A stretch of DNA of 64,000 nucleotides from Synechocystis sp. PCC 6714 (GCF_000478825.2 NZ_CP007542.1:1240001-1304000), one strand, 5' to 3'. Positions 28,843 through 38,624 are shown, counted from the stretch's first letter. Made by a program: numbers and translations. The notes: generated by a model from the sequence alone, not told the origin.

Positions 28843-28871
28843 GGATTTTCCCTACCATAATGGTCCGACGT

Positions 28872-28966
28872 TATAGTCGTTTCTAGTAAGACTTAGGTAG
28901 TCAAATTCACCGAAAAGCTTATCGATAAAGACTTAGGCAGCCTTGAAGTTATTTGAAATGACTATA
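28872..28966. mobile_element. 95-bp MITE, subfamily 1, copy 2
   Basis: Same orientation as the copy at 2318-2412 and exactly the same length. It begins TATAGTCGTTTCTAGTAA and ends TTTGAAATGACTATA. A handful of substitutions separate the copies. Non-coding; mobilisation by a trans-acting TA-targeting transposase is inferred. Confidence 0.8.
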
Positions 28967-29013
28967 CCTATTTATTTTTTATCAAAGTGGAAGGATTGCA
29001 AGGGAAGAAAAAG

Positions 29014-29108
29014 TATAGTTGATTTAATTGCAAGTAAGACACTAACTAGAGCTAAAAGCGTCTTCGGTAAAGACCTTAGTCATCTCAATCTTACTTTGAT
29101 TGACTATA
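29014..29108. mobile_element. 95-bp MITE, subfamily 2, copy 1
   Basis: Begins TATAGTTGATTTAATTG and ends TTTGATTGACTATA, exactly 95 bp. It shares the TATAGT ends and the internal AAAGC...GTAAAGAC block at the same offset (AAAGA at positions 56-60) as subfamily 1, so the two are related. A second copy is at 41224-41318. Confidence 0.78.
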
Positions 29109-29249
29109 TTCCCAATTTGCCATCTTTTGCAAAAGTTAGCCAAGCTTTTAATAAAAATTGAGGGACTAGACCAATTGTAGGTTTTGGTAAACTTATCGGG
29201 CATATCCTGCTATTTTTTTGCTCAAACCGATGCAAAAGAGACATTCAAT

Positions 29250-31022
29250 TTAATCCTGACTGACGGCCTCCACCACTAACCAGTTGCCTGCAGGATTATA
29301 ACGGCCTCCGAGGGTAACCTTTTGGCTATGGTTAAAGTCGATTAATTGTTCTGCTACTTCCGGTCGTTCTGTAATTACCTGTATAGATTTACCCAATTCT
29401 CGACAGATTAGTTGGTAGGTTTGGTTAACATTTTTTTGGAATTCACCGCTGTAAACTAATTGGTTTTTTGCCAAGGGTAATTTGGCTAGACTAACATCCA
29501 CTGGACAATGGCCAGACTGCGGATATTCATCGGGATTATCCAAATAATACCTTTGCCATTTTAGCCATTCAGGATGATCAACACTAAGGTTAAATAGGGG
29601 AATAACCGCTGCTGGAGCCTGGCGATCGCCAATGAGAGCTTCCTGTACATCGTGGACATTTAAATTCTGGGGATCACAATTTTTTTCCACACTTAAAGCT
29701 GCGACCATACCCACTGCTTGCCCTGTGTTCATCACTAAAGGTTGTAAACGGGTACTGCCATTGGCCATATGACTGACCGAAATATTCTTTTCACAGGGTA
29801 AATAGCCTCCCACCGTTGGGGATAAAAGGGCTTGAAAGGGAATGGTAAAAGGAGTTCCTGTCCACCGTCCACCCCAGATTAAAGATTTAGGACTGAGGGG
29901 AAATTCATAACCAGGGTAGTGATGGTCATTGGCATAATTACCCACCGCAATGCTAGTAACTTTGTGGCTATGAATTGGCAAGGAAGCTACCTGGCCCTGG
30001 GGCAAAATATCCCTTTCTGTAATAACTTGTTGACCCTTTAATCGGCGACTTTCTCGATAGTAAGGATGGAGAGCAAAGGCCGTGGAAAGATTGTCCATTT
30101 GTGGAAAAATCCCCGTGGCTAATTCCAAACTTTCCGAGTGATGCTGTTGTAAATAATGGGCGTAGGCATAGCTATATTGGTAGGCCTCCCGTAAATAGGT
30201 TTGCTTTTCCTTTTCACTGCCCAATAAGCGGTCTAAATTTTTACCGTAATCGTTGCCGGCGATCGGCCAGTTAACCATGTAATGTTCCCCAGGTAATTGA
30301 CCATAGGTTAGAAATTCCTTTTCCCCATGGTTTTGCCAAGTAGTGGTGAAATTGTGGCTCACATCAATGGTGGGTTCAGCAATGATATTTGTCTGATTAT
30401 TTATTGTTTTTCTGAGCAAAAATACCCACGTGGGAGACTGTATTGGATATTCTTTTGTCATCTCATTGGGAGCAGCGGGGCAACTGGGCTCATCGAATTT
30501 ATCCTGCCAATCCCAACCCCAACGGTGGTCAATGTCCCCCAAAGCTAGTAAATCTCCCAATTCTGTACCATCGAGAATTAGCTTGGCCCGAATTTCATAG
30601 TCTGGAAACCTCACCCCCACCAGGCGATCGCCATTTTTTACCACTTCCATAGGGCACTGATTGGCAATCCAAGTCAAATTGGGTAATTCTGCCACCCAGT
30701 CAGCAAAAATCTTGGCCCCTAGACGGGGGTCAAAGGTAAATAAACTTACCCAACCATGGTCTAAACCTCCCGGTTGTTGGGCTTTTAATGCCCTTAAAAA
30801 CTGCCCCCATAATCCTGTTTGCCAAGCGGCTAATTCATTGCCATCGGGAGCAGACACCCCCGCGGAGGTTAACATACCCCCCAACCAGGGCCATTCACTG
30901 ACGAGAATAGTTTTTACGCCCCGCCGAGCCGCCTGGATTGCCGCCGCTGTGCCCCCAGTGCCCCCTCCCACCACCAAGATGTCTGTGGTTAATTGGCTGA
31001 GGGATTTTGTCGCAGTGCCCAT
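29250..31022 (-). CDS. FAD-dependent oxidoreductase (FAD_oxidored family)
   Basis: 590 residues. An N-terminal Rossmann dinucleotide fold shows DILVVGGGTGGTAAAIQAARRG (Gly-rich loop, about 16-37) followed by LVSEWPWLGGMLTSAG. The ILDGTELGDLLALG segment and the C-terminal RLQPLVMNTGQAVGMVAALS FAD-contact region fit the FAD_oxidored family of flavoproteins of unknown substrate. No signal peptide is visible. It stands alone, convergent with the CoA-transferase gene, and its promoter region is close to a decayed toxin gene. Substrate unknown. Confidence 0.85.
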   Translation of the reverse strand: MGTATKSLSQLTTDILVVGGGTGGTAAAIQAARRGVKTILVSEWPWLGGMLTSAGVSAPDGNELAAWQTGLWGQFLRALKAQQPGGLDHGWVSLFTFDPRLGAKIFADWVAELPNLTWIANQCPMEVVKNGDRLVGVRFPDYEIRAKLILDGTELGDLLALGDIDHRWGWDWQDKFDEPSCPAAPNEMTKEYPIQSPTWVFLLRKTINNQTNIIAEPTIDVSHNFTTTWQNHGEKEFLTYGQLPGEHYMVNWPIAGNDYGKNLDRLLGSEKEKQTYLREAYQYSYAYAHYLQQHHSESLELATGIFPQMDNLSTAFALHPYYRESRRLKGQQVITERDILPQGQVASLPIHSHKVTSIAVGNYANDHHYPGYEFPLSPKSLIWGGRWTGTPFTIPFQALLSPTVGGYLPCEKNISVSHMANGSTRLQPLVMNTGQAVGMVAALSVEKNCDPQNLNVHDVQEALIGDRQAPAAVIPLFNLSVDHPEWLKWQRYYLDNPDEYPQSGHCPVDVSLAKLPLAKNQLVYSGEFQKNVNQTYQLICRELGKSIQVITERPEVAEQLIDFNHSQKVTLGGRYNPAGNWLVVEAVSQD

Positions 31023-31037
31023 AGTTTTTCAGAAAAT

Positions 31038-31434
31038 TTAAGGACGATTTAAAAATTGTTTTGCTGTCAGGATAGGAATATTTTGATGCGCTTCCAAGAC
31101 AAGTAAATCACTGTCGCCACTAATGAGCACATCAGATTGGGAGGCGATCGCCGTGGCCAAAACCATAGCATCGTTGGGATCTTTTAGTTCAGGTACTTCC
31201 AGTGGTTCGATAGGATAAATAGGATAAACAAGAGAAATTTCCTTCATTCCAAGCAGAACTTCCTCTGATGTTAAAGAAAGTAATGTTAGCTTTTTTTGCA
31301 GCTTTTGGTAACTTAAAACTTTTTCTATTTCCTACAGAATTTCTAGGGAAGTACAGCTCAAAATTTCCTTTTCACGGGCCAATTTTATTAGATTTTCTGG
31401 TAAACCTTGCCACAACTACGCAGAGAACTTTCAT
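31038..31434 (-). pseudogene. PIN-domain toxin pseudogene (frameshifted, internal stop)
   Basis: The last 69 codons read as a clean PIN-domain C-terminus: DPNDAMVLATAIASQ, DVLISGDSDLL and PILTAKQFL carry the conserved acidic residues of COG1569-type toxins. Reading upstream in the same frame gives VLSYQKLQKKL, then a TAG stop at 31332-31334, then LAREKEILSCTSLEIL and LWQGLPENLIK, all PIN-like. The expected start (ATG at 31434, MKVL) is in another frame, so the DTNV-type active-site segment has been lost with a frameshift or deletion. A decayed VapC-like toxin. The intact-looking C-terminal 69 residues alone could not form the nuclease. Confidence 0.7.
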
Positions 31435-31654
31435 AATGCTGCTTCTCGTTAGTAAGCTCCTCACCGTTGCGCTGTAAACCATGCTCCCACTTTTCCCAAT
31501 CAAAGACAGGAAACCGTGTTAGCTCAATTTTATCTCCGTGGGCTGTAACCCCATGGTTTCCGCCGGGAACTAGTTTTGCTCTAATTTCTGGGGGAAGACC
31601 TAGGATTTGATCTCAAGTGACAGTGGCGGTCAGAACTTGATTAATGGTGCCCAT
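31388..31654 (-). pseudogene. Antitoxin-like pseudogene upstream of PIN toxin (internal TGA)
   Basis: From ATG 31654 the frame reads MGTINQVLTATVT, then TGA at 31613-31615, then DQILGLPPEIRAKLVPGG, GDKIELTRFPVFDWEKWEHG and a stop at 31388. A single TGG-to-TGA change would explain the break. Its 3' end overlaps the start of the PIN pseudogene, the usual antitoxin-toxin layout. The family is not recognised; the antitoxin label is inferred from position and size. Both partners being broken suggests an inactivated module. Confidence 0.5.
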
Positions 31655-31863
31655 GGACTGAAAGAGGGAGCAAAAGCTATCATTGCCATCATGGGTTAGC
31701 TAGAAGAGAACATGCTCTGATGCTCAGTCTAACCGTGCTGTCTTTGAAAATAAAAATTGACCGAGTGCCTCGATTTTTCTGCTAACTAAGCAAGAGCAAT
31801 GCACCCGGCCCACGGCTAATTTTGCAAGGAGGGTCAGAAAACTTCCGCTAACCCTTGCCAGAT

Positions 31864-32250
31864 TTACTTTTTCAAGTCCTTAGCCATCTGGCGGAACATA
31901 TCCAAACCCTTGTCGCTGGAACGGCGATCGCCGTTGACTGGGTTAGAGGTTGTTGGGGAAGGAGTGGACTCCGTCTTTGCACTGGGTATGGCTTGGCCAT
32001 TGGCCTGGATTTTTCTGACTTCTAGGGCGGAAATTTCCTTGACCACTTCTGCCCCCTGGGAATTGAGGGTTTTGGGAAAACTCCGTTTAATTTTGATGGG
32101 GGTCCGCATGTATTCAGCATTGCCCAAGCTTTTGGCGTCGTCAGTTTCGAGGAAAAATGCCTCTTTCTTCACCGGTTGAGCAGGGGGATTGGATGCAATA
32201 TCTTCGACGTACTGCGCTTTTTTACCAAATAAGCCAAATAATCCGGCCAT
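31864..32250 (-). CDS. Hypothetical protein, 128 residues
   Basis: Starts MAGLFGLFGKKAQYVEDI with a good ribosome site (aggag, about 10 bases upstream) and ends GLDMFRQMAKDLKK. No membrane segment apart from the weakly hydrophobic N-terminus, and no catalytic motif. The middle is rich in Lys, Thr, Pro and Ser and looks disordered. It lies 129 bases downstream of zam on the same strand and could be cotranscribed. Probably a real cyanobacterial protein because of the ribosome site and codon use; function unknown. Confidence 0.7.
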   Translation of the reverse strand: MAGLFGLFGKKAQYVEDIASNPPAQPVKKEAFFLETDDAKSLGNAEYMRTPIKIKRSFPKTLNSQGAEVVKEISALEVRKIQANGQAIPSAKTESTPSPTTSNPVNGDRRSSDKGLDMFRQMAKDLKK

Positions 32251-32379
32251 TGATCGTTGCTCCTGGGAGATATTGTTAAAATTTATTGCGAATTGTTAAA
32301 TTCTAGCAACTTTTGCCCCAGCGACAATGGCCTCCGCCCTGTTCTGCTCTGGTTTTCGGCGTTTGCCCATAGAGAACAA

Positions 32380-34722
32380 TTAAAAAATTACTGCTCCCCC
32401 CTCGTCGTCATCCCCATCATCCATGGCATCCCAATCCATTCCATCCTGGTCCTGTTCATCTCCGTCTTCGTCATAATCATCCAAGTGGTCATTGTTGGAA
32501 TCTTTGGAGGCATTGTTAACTGCACCAAGGTCGATTTGTTGACGGTAATAGTCCACGCTCCGAACCTGTACCTCCACTTCGTTGCCTAGGCGGTAGGAAG
32601 TACGACTTTTACGCCCGACTAAAGCGCATTGGCGACTGCGGAACTCGTACCAGTCATCTTTGAGGGAACTAACATGAACTAGGCCCTCAGCTAGTAGGTC
32701 GAAAATTTGCACGAAGAAGCCATAGGATTGAACACCAGTAATTAAACCGCGGAAAATTTCCCCAGTGCGGGCTTTCATTTTTTCCGCTTTTTTCAGTCCC
32801 GATAGGTCTTTTTCCGCATCTTCTGCGGTTTGCTCTCGGTCATTGAGTCCCAACACCAACTGGTGCAGATCCCCTTCAATGGCCTCCTGGAGGTTCGGGG
32901 GCAATACATTCCAATTAATTTGATTGCGGCAGGTGTGGCTATTTAGTTCTACCCCGGTTTTCATTTGTTTGGTGCGGCGATCGCGGCCTTCAGTGAGCAC
33001 CAGTTTAAGCAACCTTTGCACCACCAAATCCCCGTAACGTTGGGCCGGCGAAATGCAATGGGTATAGCCAGAATTATAGGCTAGGGCAAAGTGGGGAGCG
33101 GGGTGGCTAAAATATTTTTCGATTTTGAGGGTGTTGGCCAATAGATGGTTTAGTACCGCTTTAGCCGGGAGGGATTCAAACGCCTGGCTGAGGTGATGGT
33201 AGTGTTGGGGAATAATGTCCCCTTCTAGGTCAATTTTCACACCCAAATCAAGGTTTTCCGCTAACTTAACAATGTCCGTAAGGTCCTCTGCTTCTGGAGC
33301 TATCTGGCCACAGTAAAGACCCGGTATGCCCAGGGCTTGGAGTTGTAGGGCCACTTCCCGCTGTAATACCACCATCAGTTCCGCTAGCAAACTGCGAATG
33401 GGTAGGCTTTCCTGGGTCATAATTACCCCCAAACGGCCTTCATCGAGGCGCTGGGCCGGCTCTTCCGTTTGCAGGTTAAAACTGCCCCTTTGTAGACGTT
33501 GGGATTTAATTAGGGGGCAAATCTGAAAAAATAGTTCCTGGAGTAGGCCACTGTAGGGCTTCAGGTCGTCATCGACCGATTCGAGTTCGGCCAGAGCTGT
33601 TTGCACTTGACTAAAATCCAGTTGGCGATCAACTTTGACCACACTGCGGTGGTATTCAAACCCCGTTACTTCCCCCTGGTCGTCCACTGTCAAAAAGAAA
33701 GATAAGGCTAGGCGGTCTTCGTCAGGAATAAGGGAACAACGGCCGGTTAAACCTTCGGGAAAAAGGGGACAAATATGTTCATCCAAGTATACGGTGGTGC
33801 CCCGTTTACGGGCCAACTGATCCAAAAGGCTATCTTCGGCAATGTAGTGGGCGATGTCGGTGACATGGATACCCACTTGCCATTGTTTTTTTTGTTTTTC
33901 CAGACTCAAGGCCACTTCCCGCCAGGGCAATGTTTCACCCCGGGGGCGATCGCCAAAGGTGATCAATGTTAGTTTGCGGTAATCCTGCCGTTGCTTAAGT
34001 TCTCCTGGTTCAATTTCCTTGGGCAAATTTTGCACGGCTTCGATGGCTTCCGGAGTCCAGCCTAAGGGCAAATCATGTTTGCAGGAAACAATATCAGTAT
34101 CGGCGGCGGCTTCGGCGTCACTGCCCAGTACTTTGGTGACTTCCCCTAGGGGCGGATGCTGGGCAATGGGATAGCGGAGCACGGAAACATGGACTAGATG
34201 ATCCACAGCTTCGGCTAAATTCTGCTTTTCATCCTGAAGCTCTAGCTCAAACAACAAACGGTCATCCAGGGGCACGGCCCGATAACGGTCTTCATTTTTC
34301 TTCACTTGGGCCAAAAGGGAGGGATTAGCCCGGTCAAGAATGAGATGGACAGTCCCTTCAGGGGATTTACGGCGGGTACCGTCTTTGATCACTTTCACCA
34401 GAACCCGATCGCCGTTCCAGGCATTGCTGAGATTCCCTTCCCGGACATAGATATCGGCGGCATCTTCATCGTCTTGGATGGCAAAACAAAAACCCTTACT
34501 GGAGCAACGTAACCGGGCTTCCACCACATCTTCCCGAGCCACGCGTTTATATTTACCCCTTTCTTTGACCAACACCCCCATTTTTTCCAAGGCATCGAGG
34601 ACAATTTGTAGGGTCTCGATAGCTTCGGGGCTTTCGCAACCTAGTTTTTTTTCGAGAAATTTACCCGCTACTAACTTGTCGTCAACAAAATAGGACAAAA
34701 GTGTGGCGATCGAATAATCCAT
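32380..34722 (-). CDS. zam: Zam-like RNB/S1 domain protein (RNase II/R family)
   Basis: 780 residues, RNase R-like organisation: N-terminal helical/winged region, cold-shock-like domain (about 70-130), RNB domain (about 230-590), S1 domain (about 640-730, GEIFRGLITGVQSYGFFVQIFD), and a very acidic tail. Size and architecture match Zam, associated with acetazolamide resistance in Synechocystis. Oddity: where exoribonucleases have the catalytic Asp cluster (TID....DxDDA), this protein reads ITFGDRPRGETLPWREVAL, so the Mg-binding aspartates are missing. It may bind RNA without degrading it. Later RNB motifs (GTTVYLDEHICPLFPEGLT) persist. Confidence 0.85.
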   Translation of the reverse strand: MDYSIATLLSYFVDDKLVAGKFLEKKLGCESPEAIETLQIVLDALEKMGVLVKERGKYKRVAREDVVEARLRCSSKGFCFAIQDDEDAADIYVREGNLSNAWNGDRVLVKVIKDGTRRKSPEGTVHLILDRANPSLLAQVKKNEDRYRAVPLDDRLLFELELQDEKQNLAEAVDHLVHVSVLRYPIAQHPPLGEVTKVLGSDAEAAADTDIVSCKHDLPLGWTPEAIEAVQNLPKEIEPGELKQRQDYRKLTLITFGDRPRGETLPWREVALSLEKQKKQWQVGIHVTDIAHYIAEDSLLDQLARKRGTTVYLDEHICPLFPEGLTGRCSLIPDEDRLALSFFLTVDDQGEVTGFEYHRSVVKVDRQLDFSQVQTALAELESVDDDLKPYSGLLQELFFQICPLIKSQRLQRGSFNLQTEEPAQRLDEGRLGVIMTQESLPIRSLLAELMVVLQREVALQLQALGIPGLYCGQIAPEAEDLTDIVKLAENLDLGVKIDLEGDIIPQHYHHLSQAFESLPAKAVLNHLLANTLKIEKYFSHPAPHFALAYNSGYTHCISPAQRYGDLVVQRLLKLVLTEGRDRRTKQMKTGVELNSHTCRNQINWNVLPPNLQEAIEGDLHQLVLGLNDREQTAEDAEKDLSGLKKAEKMKARTGEIFRGLITGVQSYGFFVQIFDLLAEGLVHVSSLKDDWYEFRSRQCALVGRKSRTSYRLGNEVEVQVRSVDYYRQQIDLGAVNNASKDSNNDHLDDYDEDGDEQDQDGMDWDAMDDGDDDEGGAVIF

Positions 34723-35552
34723 GAAACTGAATCCTGGGGTGGGCTTACGGGGTGAAGGGAAGTGATTGAATTGCCGGGTTTGCCATTGACCATTGAGTTT
34801 GTAGTGGGAATCCGCCCTCAGTGGGGATACTGAACCAGTCCAACTGCAGGTGTACAGATGTTTCAGAGACGGACTACCTCCCCCACCAATCCCTGGGAAG
34901 CGGGTTAACCATGGCAGGGGACAATTAAACCAGTATTAAGGGCAATGCACCGATGGAAGCAAATCCGACGATGACAATCCATAACAACCCTCAATTGTAT
35001 CAAACAGGGGCCTAACCTCACGGTTCCCCGACTCTAACCAACAGCATTAGTGTTCTGTCAAAAGCCCGTCGGCTCGGGGTTTCTAGATTAAATAAAACAG
35101 GACTTCAATGTGGCGGAGCATAGCTTCTCGCTCTTCCTGGGAAACAAAATTCCGAAAACCATAAATTCTGGAGAGGGAAACCAGTTGAATGGTATAAATT
35201 TTCTAAGTATAGGTGCTGTCAACCCTAGCCTTGGCGGCTTGGGATAATTTAGACCACACTTCCGGCTTTTAGTCCCATTGCCGATTGAGTCGCCCCAGGC
35301 GATCGCCATGCCCCATTGCCCTAGGGTTGGCTAAGGATTGGTTCGATGAACCGGGGTAAAATAGGTAAGCACAAATAATAGCTTTAGTTTAGTGCCGTTT
35401 CCCCTTGTACCCAAAGGCTGTTGTGAACTACTTCTCCCTAATCGTCACACTAGGCTTGCTTGCGAGGAAAGGGAATTCCGGCCCGTGTTAGTTAAGTTTT
35501 TGATAACTGCCTAATATTTGCCAACAATGCCGCCATTTTTGCCCCGTAAACC
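34723..35552. other. 830-base intergenic region, no clear gene
   Basis: Divergent spacer between zam and the TIGR03279 gene. It should hold both promoters. A minus-strand frame at 35083-35205 reads IYGFRNFVSQEEREAMLRH and ends in a stop but has no start codon; this looks protein-like and could be a gene remnant. A longer minus-strand frame at 35088-35309 shows no protein character. No tRNA or known RNA motif was recognised. Confidence 0.4.
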
Positions 35553-36908
35553 ATGAGTGAAACTTCCCTGCGCCCCGCCAAAATAAGTACTGTTCTACCA
35601 GGTTCCCTGGGGGAAGAAATGGGCTTTGAACCGGGGGATGCCATCGTGCGAATTAACGGCCAAGCACCGAGGGACTTGATTGATTACCAGTTTCTTTGCG
35701 CCGATGACTATTTGGAATTGGATGTGTTGGACAGCCAAGGGGAACTGCACGAACTGGCGGTGGAAAAGGAATTTGACCAGGATCTGGGTCTGGGGTTTGA
35801 AACTGCTTTATTTGATGGGTTGATCCAGTGCAATAACCGCTGTCCCTTTTGTTTCATTGACCAACAACCCCCAGGGAAGCGGGAGAGCTTGTATTACAAA
35901 GACGATGACTATCGCCTTAGTTTTCTCTACGGCAGTTACCTAACTTTGACCAACCTAAGCGCCAAAGAATGGCAGCGGATAGAGCAGTTGCGACTTTCCC
36001 CCCTCTACGTTTCCATCCATGCGACAGAGGCATCGGTGCGGGAAAGACTGTTAAAAAATCATCGGGCCGGTCAGATTTTAGACCAGTTGGCTTGGTTCCG
36101 GGAAAGACGCTTACAAATCCATGCCCAGGTGGTGGTGTGCCCCGGCATCAATGACGGTCAACATTTAGAACAAACCTTGCGGGATTTAGCCCAATTTCAC
36201 CAAGGGGAAGTACCCACAGTAATTTCAGTGGCAGTGGTGCCAGTGGGATTAACTCGATTTCGTCCCTCCGAAGATGAATTAGTGCCTGTTAGCCGGCAGA
36301 AAGCGGTGGAGGTAATTGCTCAAGTTCAGGCCCTGCAGAGGGAATTTGCCCAACAATGGGACAGTCAGTTTGCCTGGTTGGCTGATGAATGGTTCCTCAT
36401 TGCCCGCCGGGAATTACCGCCAGAATCCCATTACGAAGATTATCCCCAGATTGGCAACGGGGTGGGCTCTATCCGTCAGTTTATTAAGGAATTTCATCAA
36501 CAAGCCCGGGAATTTTTGCCGCCGGCGATCGCCCCGGAGAGAATCTGGACCTGGGTGGTGGGCAATGCAGTAGAACAAGCATTTGAGCCCTTAGTGGAAC
36601 AATTAAATCAAGTCAAAGGTTTAACGGTTAATTTAGCCCCATTGAACAGTAATTACTGGGGCCAAGAAATTACTGTAACGGGACTATTGACGGGGCAGGA
36701 TTTAATCGCTAAATTGACAGGCAGAGACTTGGGGGATGGTGTTTTATTACCTGCTCTGATGTTGAAACATGATGATACTTGCTTTCTCGACGATCTCCAG
36801 GTGGCTGATGTGGCCCAAAAGCTAGGGACTACCATTTATCCCGTGGCCAATGTGGCTAGTTTGCTGGAACATTGTGTCAAGCCCATGGCAGTTCTGAACC
36901 ATTGCTAA
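35553..36908 (+). CDS. TIGR03279-type DUF512 Fe-S (radical SAM-like) protein
   Basis: 451 residues. N-terminal PDZ-like region (LGEEMGFEPGDAIVRINGQ, about 18-36). A cysteine motif C-N-N-R-C-P-F-C near residue 93 has the CxxxCxxC spacing of radical SAM enzymes. A TIM-barrel-like central part includes HAQVVVCPGINDG and VISVAVVPVGLTRFRP, and a DUF512 C-terminal region includes NPY-like RRELPPESHYEDYPQIGNGVG. This set defines a family conserved in oxygenic phototrophs and described as a cyanobacterial-specific Fe-S oxidoreductase. Substrate unknown. Monocistronic by context. Confidence 0.88.
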   Translation: MSETSLRPAKISTVLPGSLGEEMGFEPGDAIVRINGQAPRDLIDYQFLCADDYLELDVLDSQGELHELAVEKEFDQDLGLGFETALFDGLIQCNNRCPFCFIDQQPPGKRESLYYKDDDYRLSFLYGSYLTLTNLSAKEWQRIEQLRLSPLYVSIHATEASVRERLLKNHRAGQILDQLAWFRERRLQIHAQVVVCPGINDGQHLEQTLRDLAQFHQGEVPTVISVAVVPVGLTRFRPSEDELVPVSRQKAVEVIAQVQALQREFAQQWDSQFAWLADEWFLIARRELPPESHYEDYPQIGNGVGSIRQFIKEFHQQAREFLPPAIAPERIWTWVVGNAVEQAFEPLVEQLNQVKGLTVNLAPLNSNYWGQEITVTGLLTGQDLIAKLTGRDLGDGVLLPALMLKHDDTCFLDDLQVADVAQKLGTTIYPVANVASLLEHCVKPMAVLNHC

Positions 36909-37172
36909 ACAACCTACTTAGTTTTTTACAGTAGGGGGCAGCTTGTCCTCCTTGCCGCCATTGACGCTAACTGTTTTTGCCGTTTTCCCATTCCAGGAAT
37001 CAATGGGCCAGGCACTAGTTTAAGTTGGACATTGCCCCATGGCCGGGGCCATTCGCTGGGCTGGGCACCTTTGGGCTCTTGCCATTTTCTGCGCCGATCT
37101 CTGGTTTACTGGTTAATCTGTCGATGAATCCTATAGACTTTTTTCTTTATTGCTCCAATTAGCTTTCCTTGG

Positions 37173-38624
37173 ATGTACTCCATGCCCTTCGTGCCTAGTT
37201 TGCCGTCCACCGATGCCTCCATTCCCCCCGGCAATTTTGTCAATCCCCCTACTTCTCCCATAGTTATTCTTAAGGAGCTGGTGGCCAAGTTGTACCGGGA
37301 GCAGAATAAGGTACAGGACCTCCTGGGGGCCATGGGCTATGCTCTGCGGAGTTTGCATAATCTTAATCAGTTTTTGGAACTGACTCCCTTGATGGCCACT
37401 AGGGTAACGGACGCGGATGGGAGTGTACTAGTTCTGATGCGGGATGGGGAAATGGTTGTTTTTGAGCAAATCCATGGACACAAACATGGCCTGAAAGGCA
37501 CCATCAAAGGAGCTTTGCAGAAGGCCCGTCAGAGTGCTTTGGCTCCTTCGGTAGACTCCTCTGGAATTTTAGTTCACTTCGACTGTAGTTTACGACGGGA
37601 ATTACCGGCGATCGCCTGTTACAACACACCCATTTTGAGCCATCAACGGGAAGTAGGCCGCCTGTACATTTTCAGCCAAGACCGTAACTATAGCTGGACC
37701 CCCACCCGCCGCAAATTGCTACAGCTAATTTCCGATCAAACTGCCGTGGCGATCGCCAATAGTGATCTGAATCAGAAGTTGAGATCCAGGGAAAGTCAGG
37801 ACCGGGAGTTGGAAATTGCTTCGGAAATCCAAAATCAACTTTTGCCCCGGTGTTGTCCCCAAATCAACGGCCTGGACATTGCCGCCCGATGTAAAACCGC
37901 CAGCCGAGTGGGGGGAGACTACTATGATTTCATTCCCGCCAACTATGACCAACTGCGCCAGGGGGACTGGTTATGCCGCAATATTACCCACATTGATGTG
38001 CCCTGGAGTATCGTCATCGGCGATGTGATGGGCAAAGGCGTACCAGCGGGGTTGATTATGACCATGACCAGGGGTATGCTCCGGGCGGAAGTGCTCAATC
38101 GCCATAGTCCGGCCCAAATTCTCAATCACCTCAATCGGGTAATGTACGCCGACCTGGAAAATTCCCACCGCTTCGTTACCCTGTTCTACTCGGAATATAA
38201 CCCGGAAACTAGCATCCTTTCCTATAGCAATGCCGCCCATAATCCTCCTCTGCTGTGGCGGGCGGGTAGTGATTCGCCCCAATGCTTAATTCCTTTAGAC
38301 ACGGAGGGGGCCTTGATTGGTTTGGAGTCCGATTCCACCTACCGGGATGCCCAAATTCAGCTAATTCCCGGCGACGTATTATTGTATTATACTGACGGGC
38401 TGACCGATGCCGGTAATGCCAAAGGCGATCGGTTCGACGACAAAAATCTCCGCTTAGCTTTCCAGCACGCCTGCGAAAATTCCCAAACAGCCCAGGGCAT
38501 CCTGACAGAAATTTTTACAGCAGTGGAAACATTTGTCGGCTCAGAGAATAGTCATCAAACCGACAAAATGCCCGCCCGGGACGATATGACATTGGTCGTT
38601 CTGCGGGTAAAATCGACTGAGTGA
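37173..38624 (+). CDS. GAF plus PP2C-type (RsbU/SpoIIE) serine phosphatase
   Basis: 483 residues. A GAF-like sensory region (about 60-215, ending DQTAVAIANSDLNQKL) is followed by a short coiled linker and a SpoIIE/PP2C phosphatase domain (about 225-480). Metal-binding signatures are RVGGDYYDF, VIGDVMGKGVPAGLIMT, LLYYTDGLTDA and RDDMTLVVLRV. Such proteins dephosphorylate anti-sigma-factor antagonists or related partner proteins in response to a signal. No partner kinase or antagonist gene is adjacent. Domain call firm; pathway unknown. Confidence 0.9.
   Translation: MYSMPFVPSLPSTDASIPPGNFVNPPTSPIVILKELVAKLYREQNKVQDLLGAMGYALRSLHNLNQFLELTPLMATRVTDADGSVLVLMRDGEMVVFEQIHGHKHGLKGTIKGALQKARQSALAPSVDSSGILVHFDCSLRRELPAIACYNTPILSHQREVGRLYIFSQDRNYSWTPTRRKLLQLISDQTAVAIANSDLNQKLRSRESQDRELEIASEIQNQLLPRCCPQINGLDIAARCKTASRVGGDYYDFIPANYDQLRQGDWLCRNITHIDVPWSIVIGDVMGKGVPAGLIMTMTRGMLRAEVLNRHSPAQILNHLNRVMYADLENSHRFVTLFYSEYNPETSILSYSNAAHNPPLLWRAGSDSPQCLIPLDTEGALIGLESDSTYRDAQIQLIPGDVLLYYTDGLTDAGNAKGDRFDDKNLRLAFQHACENSQTAQGILTEIFTAVETFVGSENSHQTDKMPARDDMTLVVLRVKSTE

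Larger units (their letters stand above)
28843..29249. other. Intergenic region with two MITE copies
   Basis: Convergent gap between the CoA-transferase gene and the FAD oxidoreductase gene. It holds one copy of each 95-bp MITE subfamily, 47 bases apart. A 72-codon frame crossing both copies is an artefact of the elements. No promoter or RNA gene is evident. Confidence 0.6.

Noticed and set aside
28943-29161. 72-codon frame spanning two MITE copies
   Set aside because: Runs from inside one 95-bp element through the other; composition follows the repeats and no homolog-like motif is seen.
35088-35309. 73-codon minus-strand frame
   Set aside because: Atypical composition and no motif; another frame of the same stretch looks more protein-like.
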